A DNA stretch of 25,264 bases from [Eubacterium] saphenum (GTDB lineage: Bacteria; Bacillota; Clostridia; Lachnospirales; Anaerotignaceae), in the NCBI GenBank assembly GCA_004557645.1, contig SFGI01000034.1, forward strand, positions 1 through 25,264, written 5' to 3'. This document shows, one piece after another, positions 16,141 through 22,622 of this stretch. Made by a program: the position numbers and the translations under genes. The notes under the pieces are model-generated. The model made no database searches and had not been told where the DNA came from. It saw nothing but the letters and a program-made list of their open reading frames with translations. Every line of letters begins with the position of its first letter. The stretch's first letter is position 1.

Positions 16141-16165
16141 GGGTGCAATTCTGCGCCCTTTTTTT
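16141..16165 (+). terminator. Terminator of dacF
   Basis: GGGTGCA pairs with TGCGCCC (one wobble) around an ATTC loop and is followed by seven T. It begins one base after the stop codon. Confidence 0.92.
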
Positions 16166-16182
16166 ATCAAAATAAAAAAATT

Positions 16183-16230
16183 ACCAGAAAGGTTTTTCGC
16201 TGAGCCTGTCAAGGCTTGTATGTTTCTGGT
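16183..16230. repeat. Nested inverted repeat before spoIVB
   Basis: ACCAGAAA (16183-16190) is the exact reverse complement of TTTCTGGT (16223-16230), and between them AGCCT/AGGCT (16203-16207 with 16212-16216) forms an inner stem with a GTCA loop. No T-run follows closely enough for a standard terminator. It may be an RNA structure in the spoIVB leader or a relic of a small repeat. Confidence 0.45.
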
Positions 16231-16277
16231 GTTTTTGGGCTGAATATCGCCTTTTCTTTGGGGAGAAAGTAAGCTTG

Positions 16278-16303
16278 GAGCAAAAAAACGAAAGTTTTTG
16301 CTC
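16278..16303 (+). other. Hairpin in the spoIVB leader
   Basis: GAGCAAAAA pairs with TTTTTGCTC (9 bp) around an 8-nt loop. It ends 18 bases before the ribosome binding site and could affect transcription read-through or RNA stability. Confidence 0.45.
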
Positions 16304-16330
16304 TGAAAAATGCAGTTGGGAGAGGAGAAG

Positions 16331-17356
16331 ATGCAGCGGATCAAAAGTAAAATATTTTTTTCAGTATTCCCGCTGGCGGCGATTTTGATACCGACCCTGC
16401 TATGGCTTCCAGAAACGGCACAGGCATCGGAGCGGCGGGAATTGGTTCCGGTGGGGCAGACCGTCGGCGTGACGATGGATACGAAGGGACTTTTGGTTTT
16501 GGGGACAGGCTTTGTGAGCGGAGAGGACAATGAAACCTATGAGCCCAGCAAAGGTGTCCTGAAAATCGGTGACCTGATTTTGGAGGCCGACGGAAAGTCG
16601 CTGGAAAACAAAGAAGCGTTTCTGGAAGCGGTGGAAAGCAGTGACGGCAAGACAATGAAGCTGCTTTTGGAACGGGATGGCAAAGAGAAGGAAGTGAAGA
16701 TCACACCGGTATTCAGTACAGCCGACAATGCCTTTAAAATCGGCGCATGGATCCGGGACAGCATCCAGGGCATCGGTACGGTGACCTATTATGACCCGAA
16801 AAATGGGACCTTCGGGGCATTGGGGCATGGTGTCTATGATGTGGATACCGATGAACTCATGGAGATCCGGGAAGGTTCTCTGGTGGATTCCGACCTGACG
16901 GAGATCGTAAAAGGGCAGAAAGGCGCAGCGGGGGAACTGATGGGAAAGGTGAACATGGAGGAAAAACTGGCTCACATCGAAAAAAACACAGAAGTGGGCA
17001 TTTATGGCACGACGGAAGAAATGGTTTTTACAGGAGAAGCTTTGCCCATCGCCAAAGCGGATGAGGTCAAAAAGGGCGAAGCTGTTCTTCTTTCCGACTT
17101 GGAAGGCGGAAAGGTGAAGGAATATTCCCTGGAGATCGAAAGTATCGACCCCAACGGGGGAAAAAGAAATAAGGACATGACCATCCGCATCACCGATGAA
17201 CGACTGCTGTACCTGACAGGAGGTATCGTCCAAGGCATGAGCGGCAGCCCCATCCTGCAGGACGGGAAACTGGTGGGGGCGGTGACCCATGTGATGCTGA
17301 ACGAGCCTGCAAAAGGCTACGGCACATTTATTGAGACCATGCTGGCAGCAGCATGA
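16331..17356 (+). CDS. spoIVB: SpoIVB-type sporulation serine protease (S55 family)
   Basis: SpoIVB is made in the forespore and signals across the intermembrane space to trigger pro-sigma-K processing. The 341-residue protein has an N-terminal membrane or signal segment (about 8-32), a PDZ domain (about 45-128, including LKIGDLILEADGKSL) and the S55 peptidase domain. The catalytic triad can be placed at H166 (GALGHG), D289 (ITDERL) and S304 (GMSGSP); the 15-residue gap between Asp and Ser equals that of the B. subtilis enzyme (D363, S378). This start has AGAGGAG four bases upstream; an in-frame ATG 21 bases earlier has no ribosome binding site. In many spore formers spo0A follows directly, but here three other genes intervene. 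Confidence 0.94.
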   Translation: MQRIKSKIFFSVFPLAAILIPTLLWLPETAQASERRELVPVGQTVGVTMDTKGLLVLGTGFVSGEDNETYEPSKGVLKIGDLILEADGKSLENKEAFLEAVESSDGKTMKLLLERDGKEKEVKITPVFSTADNAFKIGAWIRDSIQGIGTVTYYDPKNGTFGALGHGVYDVDTDELMEIREGSLVDSDLTEIVKGQKGAAGELMGKVNMEEKLAHIEKNTEVGIYGTTEEMVFTGEALPIAKADEVKKGEAVLLSDLEGGKVKEYSLEIESIDPNGGKRNKDMTIRITDERLLYLTGGIVQGMSGSPILQDGKLVGAVTHVMLNEPAKGYGTFIETMLAAA

Positions 17357-17362
17357 GCAGAC

Positions 17363-17389
17363 AGCGGCGGAATCTTCCGCCGCTATTTC
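17363..17389 (+). terminator. Terminator of spoIVB
   Basis: A perfect 10-bp inverted repeat, AGCGGCGGAA/TTCCGCCGCT, has only TC between its arms (a working loop of GAATCTTC is likely). The tail ATTTCT is poor in T, so efficiency may be moderate. Confidence 0.75.
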
Positions 17390-17466
17390 TATGCAGAAAT
17401 CATTCATTTTCCATTTTTGTGAAACAATTTTTCTTTACAGGAAAAGAATGAAGTCCACGAGAACCA

Positions 17467-17495
17467 TTGACATAGTATTGAAAGCCATGTAATAT
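17467..17495 (+). promoter_or_regulatory. Promoter of the degV gene
   Basis: A perfect TTGACA and TAATAT are separated by 17 nt, giving a leader of about 37 nt. Confidence 0.7.
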
Positions 17496-17538
17496 TATGA
17501 TAGATAGCGCTGAAAATGGTAATGGAAAGGAAATCATT

Positions 17539-18393
17539 ATGAAACAGATCATTCTTGTTGCAGAAACCGGTTCTGATGTAAATGCCCAGTTGGCGGCTGA
17601 ATATGGGATAAAGATCGTCCCCATGCATGTTTCTTTCGATACGGAGACCTTGGACGATGGCGCGTTCCCTGTGGAAAAGATCGTGGATTACTACCACACC
17701 ACAGGTAAGCTGCCAAAAACCAGCGGCTGTACCCCGGAAGATTTTGAACGGGCATTCGATGCCCTCCATGCAGAATATCCCGATGCCCAGCTGTTGTATC
17801 TGGCTTATTCCGCAGTGACCACCTGCTCCTGTCAGAGTGCGGTGATCGCTTCTGAGCATAGGGATTATGTGACTATTTTAGATACGAAACAGGTTTCTGT
17901 GGGTCAGGGCAATATTGTCATCACCATGGCAGAAATTTTGAAGGAAAATCCTGATATGACCATAAAAGAAGCGGCAGAGGCGGCGGAAAAGCTGATCTCT
18001 CGTGCCAAGATGTGTTTCCTGCCTGATAATCTGGATTTTCTGCGGGCAGGCGGGCGTGTGAGCAATGTGGCATTTTTGGGTGCTCGTATCCTGAGCCTGC
18101 ATCCCTGTATCGAAATTCTAGATGGCAAGCTGATCGCTACCAAAAAATACCGTGGAAAAATGGCGAAGGTAGCGGCGCAGCTGGTGACAGAATATGCGGA
18201 AAAATATGATCTGTATAGAGACTGTCTCTGGTTTGTTTATACCATCGGCTTGTCCGATGCTGTACAGGAAAGCGCAGAGGTGGCAGCAAAGGAATGTGGT
18301 TTCAAAAAGACAAGATGGATTCAGGCAAATGGTGTCATCACTACCCACGGTGGGCCTGCGGCCTTGGGGATGGCTGGTTTCTCCAAAGAATGA
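17539..18393 (+). CDS. DegV family (fatty-acid-binding) protein
   Basis: DegV/FakB proteins bind a fatty acid and, with the kinase FakA, present it for phosphorylation; family members of unknown role are common in clostridia. The 284 residues match the family length. Signatures include the opening ILVAETGSDV (5-14), the lipid carboxylate site region TSGCTPEDF (61-69) with S62, LAYSAVTTCS (88-97) and LDFLRAGGRVS (165-175). The start is set by GGAAAGG eight bases before this ATG; a reading from 17497 adds 14 unlikely residues. It has its own promoter and a strong terminator, so it is probably monocistronic. No fakA lies in the window, so the phosphorylation partner must be elsewhere. Confidence 0.92.
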   Translation: MKQIILVAETGSDVNAQLAAEYGIKIVPMHVSFDTETLDDGAFPVEKIVDYYHTTGKLPKTSGCTPEDFERAFDALHAEYPDAQLLYLAYSAVTTCSCQSAVIASEHRDYVTILDTKQVSVGQGNIVITMAEILKENPDMTIKEAAEAAEKLISRAKMCFLPDNLDFLRAGGRVSNVAFLGARILSLHPCIEILDGKLIATKKYRGKMAKVAAQLVTEYAEKYDLYRDCLWFVYTIGLSDAVQESAEVAAKECGFKKTRWIQANGVITTHGGPAALGMAGFSKE

Positions 18394-18412
18394 TTTTATA
18401 TATGTTTTTTAT

Positions 18413-18439
18413 GCCCGCAGAAATGTGGGCTCTTTTTTT
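18413..18439 (+). terminator. Terminator of the degV gene
   Basis: GCCCGCA pairs with TGTGGGC (one wobble) around a GAAA loop, followed by TCTTTTTTT. Confidence 0.92.
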
Positions 18440-18452
18440 GTCTGTGTGATTG

Positions 18453-18548
18453 TGGTATAATAACGAGGAAAGTGGCTGTCATGCTTGCATGAACAGCCAT
18501 TTGACGAGAAACACCATCGAGACGGCAGGCGAGATGGTATAATAACGA
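18453..18548 (+). repeat. 14-bp direct repeat carrying extended -10 elements
   Basis: TGGTATAATAACGA occurs at 18453-18466 and again at 18535-18548. Each copy is a perfect extended -10 (TGnTATAAT). The intervening DNA holds two hairpins, one near 18473-18501 (TGGCTGT/ACAGCCA with an inner CATGC/GCATG) and one formed by ACCATCG and CGAGATGGT. They could be tandem promoters, or the flanks of a small insertion. Neither copy has a clear -35. Confidence 0.5.
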
Positions 18549-18556
18549 TATATTTC

Positions 18557-18675
18557 AGCGGAGAACCTCAAAACCTGCGGTTTTTTGGTACATTTGCTAC
18601 GCAAATGCCACCTGAAGTACGCCCTGCTATAGGCAAGCCTACGCAGTGCGTCCGTTCAATGGCACTTTCTCCGCT
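18557..18675. ncRNA. 119-nt multi-hairpin element with 9-bp terminal inverted repeats
   Basis: AGCGGAGAA (18557-18565) and TTCTCCGCT (18667-18675) close the element. Inside are AAAACC-TGC-GGTTTT (18570-18584), CATTTGC-TAC-GCAAATG (18591-18607), and a long arm made of ACGC/GCGT, CTGC/GCAG and AGGC/GCCT around an AA turn (18619-18651), extended outward by TGAA/TTCA and TGCCA/TGGCA. Almost every base can pair. It sits 31 nt before the small membrane protein gene. It could be a structured RNA, a leader, or a MITE-like repeat; I do not recognise it as a named family. The frames through it do not look coding. Confidence 0.45.
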
Positions 18676-18706
18676 TTTATGGTAAAAACAAACAAGGAGA
18701 GGTTTC

Positions 18707-18916
18707 ATGGATCACTTGCTTATCGTTCCGGAGGCAATCTATATTATCCTGTTGCTTTGCAGCTGGGTGGCAGCTTTGTTTTCCGGCATCGCTTTCGTTT
18801 ATGGGATACAGATGAAAAAAGGAAAACGTACGGTGGCTAGCTGGGGCGGTTTGTTTGCCCTTTGCCTGCTGATGATTTTTTTGCTGATGAATGGCATGAT
18901 CGTGGCTGCCGGCTGA
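18707..18916 (+). CDS. Small two-helix membrane protein of unknown function
   Basis: The 69-residue protein is mostly two hydrophobic helices (about 8-33 and 44-67) joined by a basic turn, MKKGKRT (36-42), which should face the cytoplasm. There is no conserved motif that I recognise. The evidence that it is real is AAGGAGAGG about six bases before the start and its position ten bases before the methyltransferase gene, with which it probably forms an operon. The leader contains the 119-nt multi-hairpin element. Confidence 0.65.
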   Translation: MDHLLIVPEAIYIILLLCSWVAALFSGIAFVYGIQMKKGKRTVASWGGLFALCLLMIFLLMNGMIVAAG

Positions 18917-18926
18917 GGGATTTGCA

Positions 18927-19514
18927 ATGACAGAGCAGCAATGGGATAAAAAACTGAACATACATACCATTGGGCGATTGGATGCCCATGCGGATCAATA
19001 CCACTATCCTTATGAGCCTACGCCTTATTCTGTATTGGAACGACTGGCGGAAAGGGGCTATATCAATCAGGAGAGCATACTCATGGACTATGGCTGCGGC
19101 AAGGGCAGAGTGGGCTTTTTCCTGCATCATGCCGTTGGCTGCCGTGCCATCGGCTTAGAGTATAACGAAGAGATCTTCCGGCAGGCGGAGCAGAACAAGA
19201 CCACTGCGGTAAAAAAGCAGGGGGTGCTGTTTTTCTGCGCCAATGCGGAAGAATTTCCCGTGGAAGAAGCAGACTGCTTTTATTTTTTCAATCCCTTTTC
19301 TGTGGAGATCCTGAAAAGCGTCATGGGGCGTATTTTGGAATCCTATTATGGAAATCCCAGAAGGATGCTGCTGTTTTTCTACTACCCCAATGACGAATAT
19401 CTGGTGTATCTGATGACGATGTATGCCCTGGCTTTTGTAGAGGAGATCGATTGCAGGGATCTGTTTGCAGGCAAGGATGAACGGGAGCGCATTTTGATAT
19501 TTGAATTGATATGA
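18927..19514 (+). CDS. Class I SAM-dependent methyltransferase
   Basis: The 195-residue protein has the Rossmann-fold SAM signature MDYGCGKGRVG (53-63, motif I), the acidic residue E78 at the end of strand 2 (GLEYN), a post-II region NAEEF (106-110) and FNPF (121-124) in the motif IV position, which suggests an amino-group acceptor such as N-methylation. No substrate can be named. GAGGGA is about six bases before the start. It follows the small membrane protein after ten bases and is closed by a terminator whose stem begins at the stop codon. Its place between spoIVB and spo0A is unusual, but nothing in it points to sporulation. Confidence 0.88.
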   Translation: MTEQQWDKKLNIHTIGRLDAHADQYHYPYEPTPYSVLERLAERGYINQESILMDYGCGKGRVGFFLHHAVGCRAIGLEYNEEIFRQAEQNKTTAVKKQGVLFFCANAEEFPVEEADCFYFFNPFSVEILKSVMGRILESYYGNPRRMLLFFYYPNDEYLVYLMTMYALAFVEEIDCRDLFAGKDERERILIFELI

Positions 19515-19538
19515 GACCGATAAAATCGGTCTTTTTTT
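19514..19538 (+). terminator. Terminator of the methyltransferase gene
   Basis: AGACCGAT pairs perfectly with ATCGGTCT around an AAA loop, followed by seven T. The stem starts at the last base of the stop codon. Confidence 0.93.
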
Positions 19539-19553
19539 GATGAAAAAAGAAGA

Positions 19554-19570
19554 GATTTGCGAAGCAAATC
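19554..19570. repeat. ATTTGC-type hairpin
   Basis: GATTTGC and GCAAATC pair around GAA. The stem core ATTTGC/GCAAAT is the same as that of the hairpin at 18591-18607. Further palindromic words (AAAGCTTT and CTTTCGAAAG) follow within 30 nt. The roughly 290-nt stretch from here to spo0A contains no credible gene. Confidence 0.4.
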
Positions 19571-19654
19571 CATGAGCAATGCAAAGCTTTCGAAAGGATT
19601 CCCTGTTTTTTGCTATTTAAATTGCATTTTTCCTCTCTGAATGTCAAAAAATCC

Positions 19655-19683
19655 CATTTTTAGGTTTTTTACTCCTAAAAATG
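19655..19683. promoter_or_regulatory. Perfect 10-bp inverted repeat upstream of spo0A
   Basis: CATTTTTAGG and CCTAAAAATG flank a 9-nt T-rich loop. It lies about 45 bp upstream of a TATAAT (19727-19732) and may be an operator or an RNA hairpin. It is not needed as a terminator, because the methyltransferase gene already has one. Confidence 0.45.
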
Positions 19684-19714
19684 TGCATTTTGGTTTTCCT
19701 ATATAGCGAAATTT

Positions 19715-19732
19715 TTGGACACCCCTTATAAT
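19715..19732 (+). promoter_or_regulatory. Putative -10 and Spo0A-box-like sites of spo0A
   Basis: TATAAT at 19727-19732 is the best -10 before spo0A. TTGGACA (19715-19721) and TGTCAAA (19642-19648) each match the Spo0A box in six of seven positions, as expected for autoregulation known in Bacillus. I find no -35 at proper spacing and no clear sigma-H promoter. Confidence 0.3.
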
Positions 19733-19808
19733 TATATTCACAGGAGGCGGAAGGGAAGCTGCCTTTCCTGTCAGAAAATAGAAAAAGATTAAGAAATGGG
19801 GGTCTTTT

Positions 19809-20612
19809 ATGAAGGAACATGAAAGAAGAAGAGTGATTCTGGCAGATCGCGACGGGTTTTATCTGCAGCGGCTGAAACGCAGCCTGGAGCGAAAAGGGGA
19901 TATGGCGGTCATGGGGATGACCGACAGCGGCCCTGCTGTGCTGGAAATGGCAAAGAAAGTAAAACCGGATGTGATCCTGATGGATATCCTGCTGGGAGAG
20001 CGGGATGGCTTCTGGGTGTTGGAAAACCTGAAAAAAGAAGGCATCGATTGTATCTGCATCATGATCTCTGCCATCGACAGCGATAAACTGGTGCGTCAGG
20101 CCATCACCCTTGGGGCGGATTATTACATGGCGAAGCCCATTCAGGGGGATTTGCTGATGGAACGGATCCACCAACTGCTGGAGCATGAAAACGGCAGCAG
20201 CGTTCGAGAAACGGAAAAAGAAGAGATACCAGAAGCGGTGGAAAATCCTTTCCGCAATATGGAGGGGGAAATTTCCGTGCTGCTGAGCCGTATGGGAATT
20301 TCTGCCAGCATCAAAGGCTATCACTTTATCCGCAAGGCAGTGATGATGGCGGTGGAGGATCAGGATGTATTGGTGGGCATCACCAAGGGACTCTATCCGG
20401 ATATCGCAAAAATGTATAGGACCACTGCCAGCAAGGTAGAGAGAGCCATCCGCCATGCCATTGAAAGCGCGTGGAAAAAGAACGGCCCTCAGGTCTATTT
20501 TGAGGTGGCGGGCTATCTGCCGGCGGAAAAGCCGACCAATGGCCAGTTCATCGCTGCATTATCGGAATATTTTCGCATCCAGAGAGATGAAAGACCTAAA
20601 AAAATCAGCTGA
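19809..20612 (+). CDS. spo0A: Sporulation response regulator Spo0A
   Basis: Spo0A is the master regulator that commits spore formers to sporulation when phosphorylated. The 267-residue protein has a receiver domain (about 7-128) with phospho-acceptor D59 (LMDI), S87 and K109 (AKP), a linker rich in Glu, and the Spo0A-specific DNA-binding domain (about 150-265) with IKGYHFIRKA, YPDIAKMYRTTASKVERAIRHAIESAW and the closing PTNGQFIAALS. The recognition helix is almost unchanged from Bacillus. An oddity is the acidic pocket: the usual Asp-Asp pair reads D13-R14, with D15 next. GGGGG and TCTTT precede the start, so the ribosome binding site is GGGGGT about seven bases away. A strong terminator follows. 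Confidence 0.96.
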   Translation: MKEHERRRVILADRDGFYLQRLKRSLERKGDMAVMGMTDSGPAVLEMAKKVKPDVILMDILLGERDGFWVLENLKKEGIDCICIMISAIDSDKLVRQAITLGADYYMAKPIQGDLLMERIHQLLEHENGSSVRETEKEEIPEAVENPFRNMEGEISVLLSRMGISASIKGYHFIRKAVMMAVEDQDVLVGITKGLYPDIAKMYRTTASKVERAIRHAIESAWKKNGPQVYFEVAGYLPAEKPTNGQFIAALSEYFRIQRDERPKKIS

Positions 20613-20620
20613 AGAAAAAG

Positions 20621-20645
20621 AGACGTGAGGGATCACGTCTTTTTC
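20621..20645 (+). terminator. Terminator of spo0A
   Basis: AGACGTGA pairs perfectly with TCACGTCT around a GGGA loop, followed by TTTTC and TTTT. The A-rich left flank could make it bidirectional. Confidence 0.92.
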
Positions 20646-20754
20646 TTTTGAAAAATCGAGAGTTTTCGTTGTAATTCTTTCCATATCATTATAAAATAAG
20701 AAATTGAAGAGAAAAAATAAAAATTCTTGGCAGATTTCAGAAAGGGGAGATGAA

Positions 20755-21276
20755 ATGGAAAAGAGTGCAAAATGGATCATTTTCAAGGGCGTTGCCGTTA
20801 TGGTCATCGTGGCTTTGGCGGGCTTCCTTCTGTTTAATGGCTTCGGCAGACATCCCTATACGGCCGATGAACTGGAAAGCGTTTTTCGGGCAAAGGCAAT
20901 GGAACAGAATATCATTTCTGCGCCGGATGAACAGGTGACGATGGTCAGCAAGGAATATGGCAACAGTATCACCTTTGCCATGCAGACAGAAGACGGGGAA
21001 AGAGCCTGCGCTTCCTATGGCAGAAGTATGTTCTTTGATAAATACAAGGAACTGGATTTTTATGCCGGTGTCAACGGTGTGCTGGCATTGGATGAAATGA
21101 CCTATATGGTCAGCGACGGCGCCATCGCTTATGATACAACAGTACGATTTGGCGATGATGTAGAGATCATCTTCAGCGACGAGGTCAGACCCATCATGTA
21201 TATCAAATTCATGGCTGTCTGTCTGGCGGCGATGGGCATTTTTGGCTGCCGTATTTTTATGGCAGGAAGGAAATAA
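20755..21276 (+). CDS. Unknown two-TM membrane protein with extracytoplasmic domain
   Basis: I do not recognise this 173-residue protein. It has a short basic N-terminus, a transmembrane helix (about 8-28), an outer domain of about 115 residues (30-145) with a PYTADELESVF helix start and mostly beta-like alternation, and a second helix near the C-terminus (about 148-167) followed by a basic end, AGRK. Both termini should be cytoplasmic. The start is set at the ATG that has GGGGAG about six bases upstream; an in-frame ATG at 20704 has none. It stands between spo0A and an aminotransferase gene, which begins 42 nt later and may be co-transcribed. Confidence 0.75.
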   Translation: MEKSAKWIIFKGVAVMVIVALAGFLLFNGFGRHPYTADELESVFRAKAMEQNIISAPDEQVTMVSKEYGNSITFAMQTEDGERACASYGRSMFFDKYKELDFYAGVNGVLALDEMTYMVSDGAIAYDTTVRFGDDVEIIFSDEVRPIMYIKFMAVCLAAMGIFGCRIFMAGRK

Positions 21277-21318
21277 ACAGTCAATACAAAAGAGAATACA
21301 TATATGAGGTGAAATGAT

Positions 21319-22515
21319 ATGGAATTATCTAAAAGAGCAATGAGCATCAAAGCATCAACAACAATGGCGATCTCTTCCAAAGCGGCGGAATTGAAAGCAG
21401 CCGGCCTGGATGTGGTTTCCTTCGGCGCAGGGGAACCCGATTTCAATACCCCTGCCCATATTGGTCAGGCGGGGATCGATGCCATCCATAATGGTCAGAC
21501 ACGCTATACTGCTGCGGCAGGTCTGCCCGAACTGCGCAAGGCAGTTTGTGATAAACTGAAGAAAGATAATGGGCTGGAGTATGAACCTGCTCAGGTCATC
21601 ATCAGCAATGGCGCAAAGCATTCCCTGATCAATACTTTTATGGCGATCCTGAATGAAGGGGATGAAGTCATCATTCCTGCGCCTTTCTGGCTGAGCTATT
21701 CTGAAATGGTTCGCATTGCCGGCGGCGTGCCTGTCATCATTCATACCAAAAAGGAAAACAAATTCATGATGACAAAGGAAGAATTGGAAAATGCCTATAC
21801 AGAAAAAACAAAGGCAGTGGTGCTGACAAGCCCTTCCAATCCCACAGGTCAGGTCATGGGCAGAGCAGATCTGGAAATGATCGCGGCATTTGCCATCAGC
21901 CATGATATTCTGGTTATTTCCGATGAAATCTATGAAAAACTGATCTACGATGAAGGCAAGGAGCATATCAGCATCGCTTCCCTGAGCAAAGAAATTTACG
22001 ATAGAACCATCGTCATCAACGGTGTTTCCAAAAGCTATGCTATGACAGGCTGGAGAATCGGCTATGCAGCGGCGCCTCTGCCCATTGCGAAGCTGATGGC
22101 ATCCCTGCAGTCCCACATGGCTTCCAACCCTAATACCATTGCCCAGATGGCTACGATCACAGCCCTGAATGGTCCCCAGGATTGCGTGGCGGAAATGTGC
22201 GTAGAATTCAAAAAACGCAGAGACTATATCTTTGAAAGAGAAGAAGCCATTCCTCTGCTTTCTGCCCTGAAGCCCGAAGGTGCTTTTTATCTGTTTGTGG
22301 ATGTTTCTGGTACATATGGGAAATCCTATGCAGGGCAGGAGATCAAAACAGCGGCAGATTTTGCTTCTATCCTGCTGGATCAGAAATATGTAGCAGTTGT
22401 GCCCTGTGCAGATTTCGGTATGCCTGATTATATCCGTCTGTCCTATGCGACCAGTATGGAGCTGATCAAAAAGGGCATGGATCGGATCGAAGAAATGGTA
22501 AAAGAACTGAAATAA
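21319..22515 (+). CDS. Aspartate-type PLP aminotransferase (class I)
   Basis: It is a fold-type I aminotransferase, most like the bacterial aspartate aminotransferase group (AspB/AatA, subgroup Ib), which moves amino groups between aspartate and 2-oxoglutarate. The 398 residues match. Visible are FGAGEPDFNTP (35-45), the SPSNPTG motif (171-177) with N174, SDEIYEKL (201-208) with D202 and Y205, the PLP lysine K238 in VSKSYAMTGWRIGYA with R246, and a C-terminal YIRLSYATS holding the substrate-carboxylate arginine. GAGGTG lies about eight bases before the start. Substrate could also be aromatic or other amino acids. It follows the unknown membrane protein closely and is followed by a large hairpin before the Nudix gene. 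Confidence 0.93.
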   Translation: MELSKRAMSIKASTTMAISSKAAELKAAGLDVVSFGAGEPDFNTPAHIGQAGIDAIHNGQTRYTAAAGLPELRKAVCDKLKKDNGLEYEPAQVIISNGAKHSLINTFMAILNEGDEVIIPAPFWLSYSEMVRIAGGVPVIIHTKKENKFMMTKEELENAYTEKTKAVVLTSPSNPTGQVMGRADLEMIAAFAISHDILVISDEIYEKLIYDEGKEHISIASLSKEIYDRTIVINGVSKSYAMTGWRIGYAAAPLPIAKLMASLQSHMASNPNTIAQMATITALNGPQDCVAEMCVEFKKRRDYIFEREEAIPLLSALKPEGAFYLFVDVSGTYGKSYAGQEIKTAADFASILLDQKYVAVVPCADFGMPDYIRLSYATSMELIKKGMDRIEEMVKELK

Positions 22516-22542
22516 GCAAAAATGCGGCAAATGCCGCCGAAG

Positions 22543-22604
22543 AGGTGCCGTCGCAGGTCGGCTGAAAGGAATCAGATTTCAGCTGACCTCCAGAGGCACC
22601 TTTT
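22543..22604 (+). terminator. Two-tier hairpin between the aminotransferase and Nudix genes
   Basis: An outer stem, AGGTGCC/GGCACCT (22543-22549 with 22595-22601), and an inner 13-bp stem with one wobble (22555-22567 with 22577-22589) are joined by a symmetric 5x5 internal loop (GTCGC opposite CCAGA). TTTT follows. A small GCGGC/GCCGC hairpin (22524-22537) precedes it. It probably terminates the aminotransferase transcript; the Nudix ribosome binding site follows immediately, so some read-through is likely. Confidence 0.65.
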
Positions 22605-22622
22605 CTATAAAAGGAGGAAAAA

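Noticed and set aside
18485..18685. 66-residue open frame through the structured region after degV
   Set aside because: It lacks a ribosome binding site and runs through several hairpins; the DNA looks structural, not coding.
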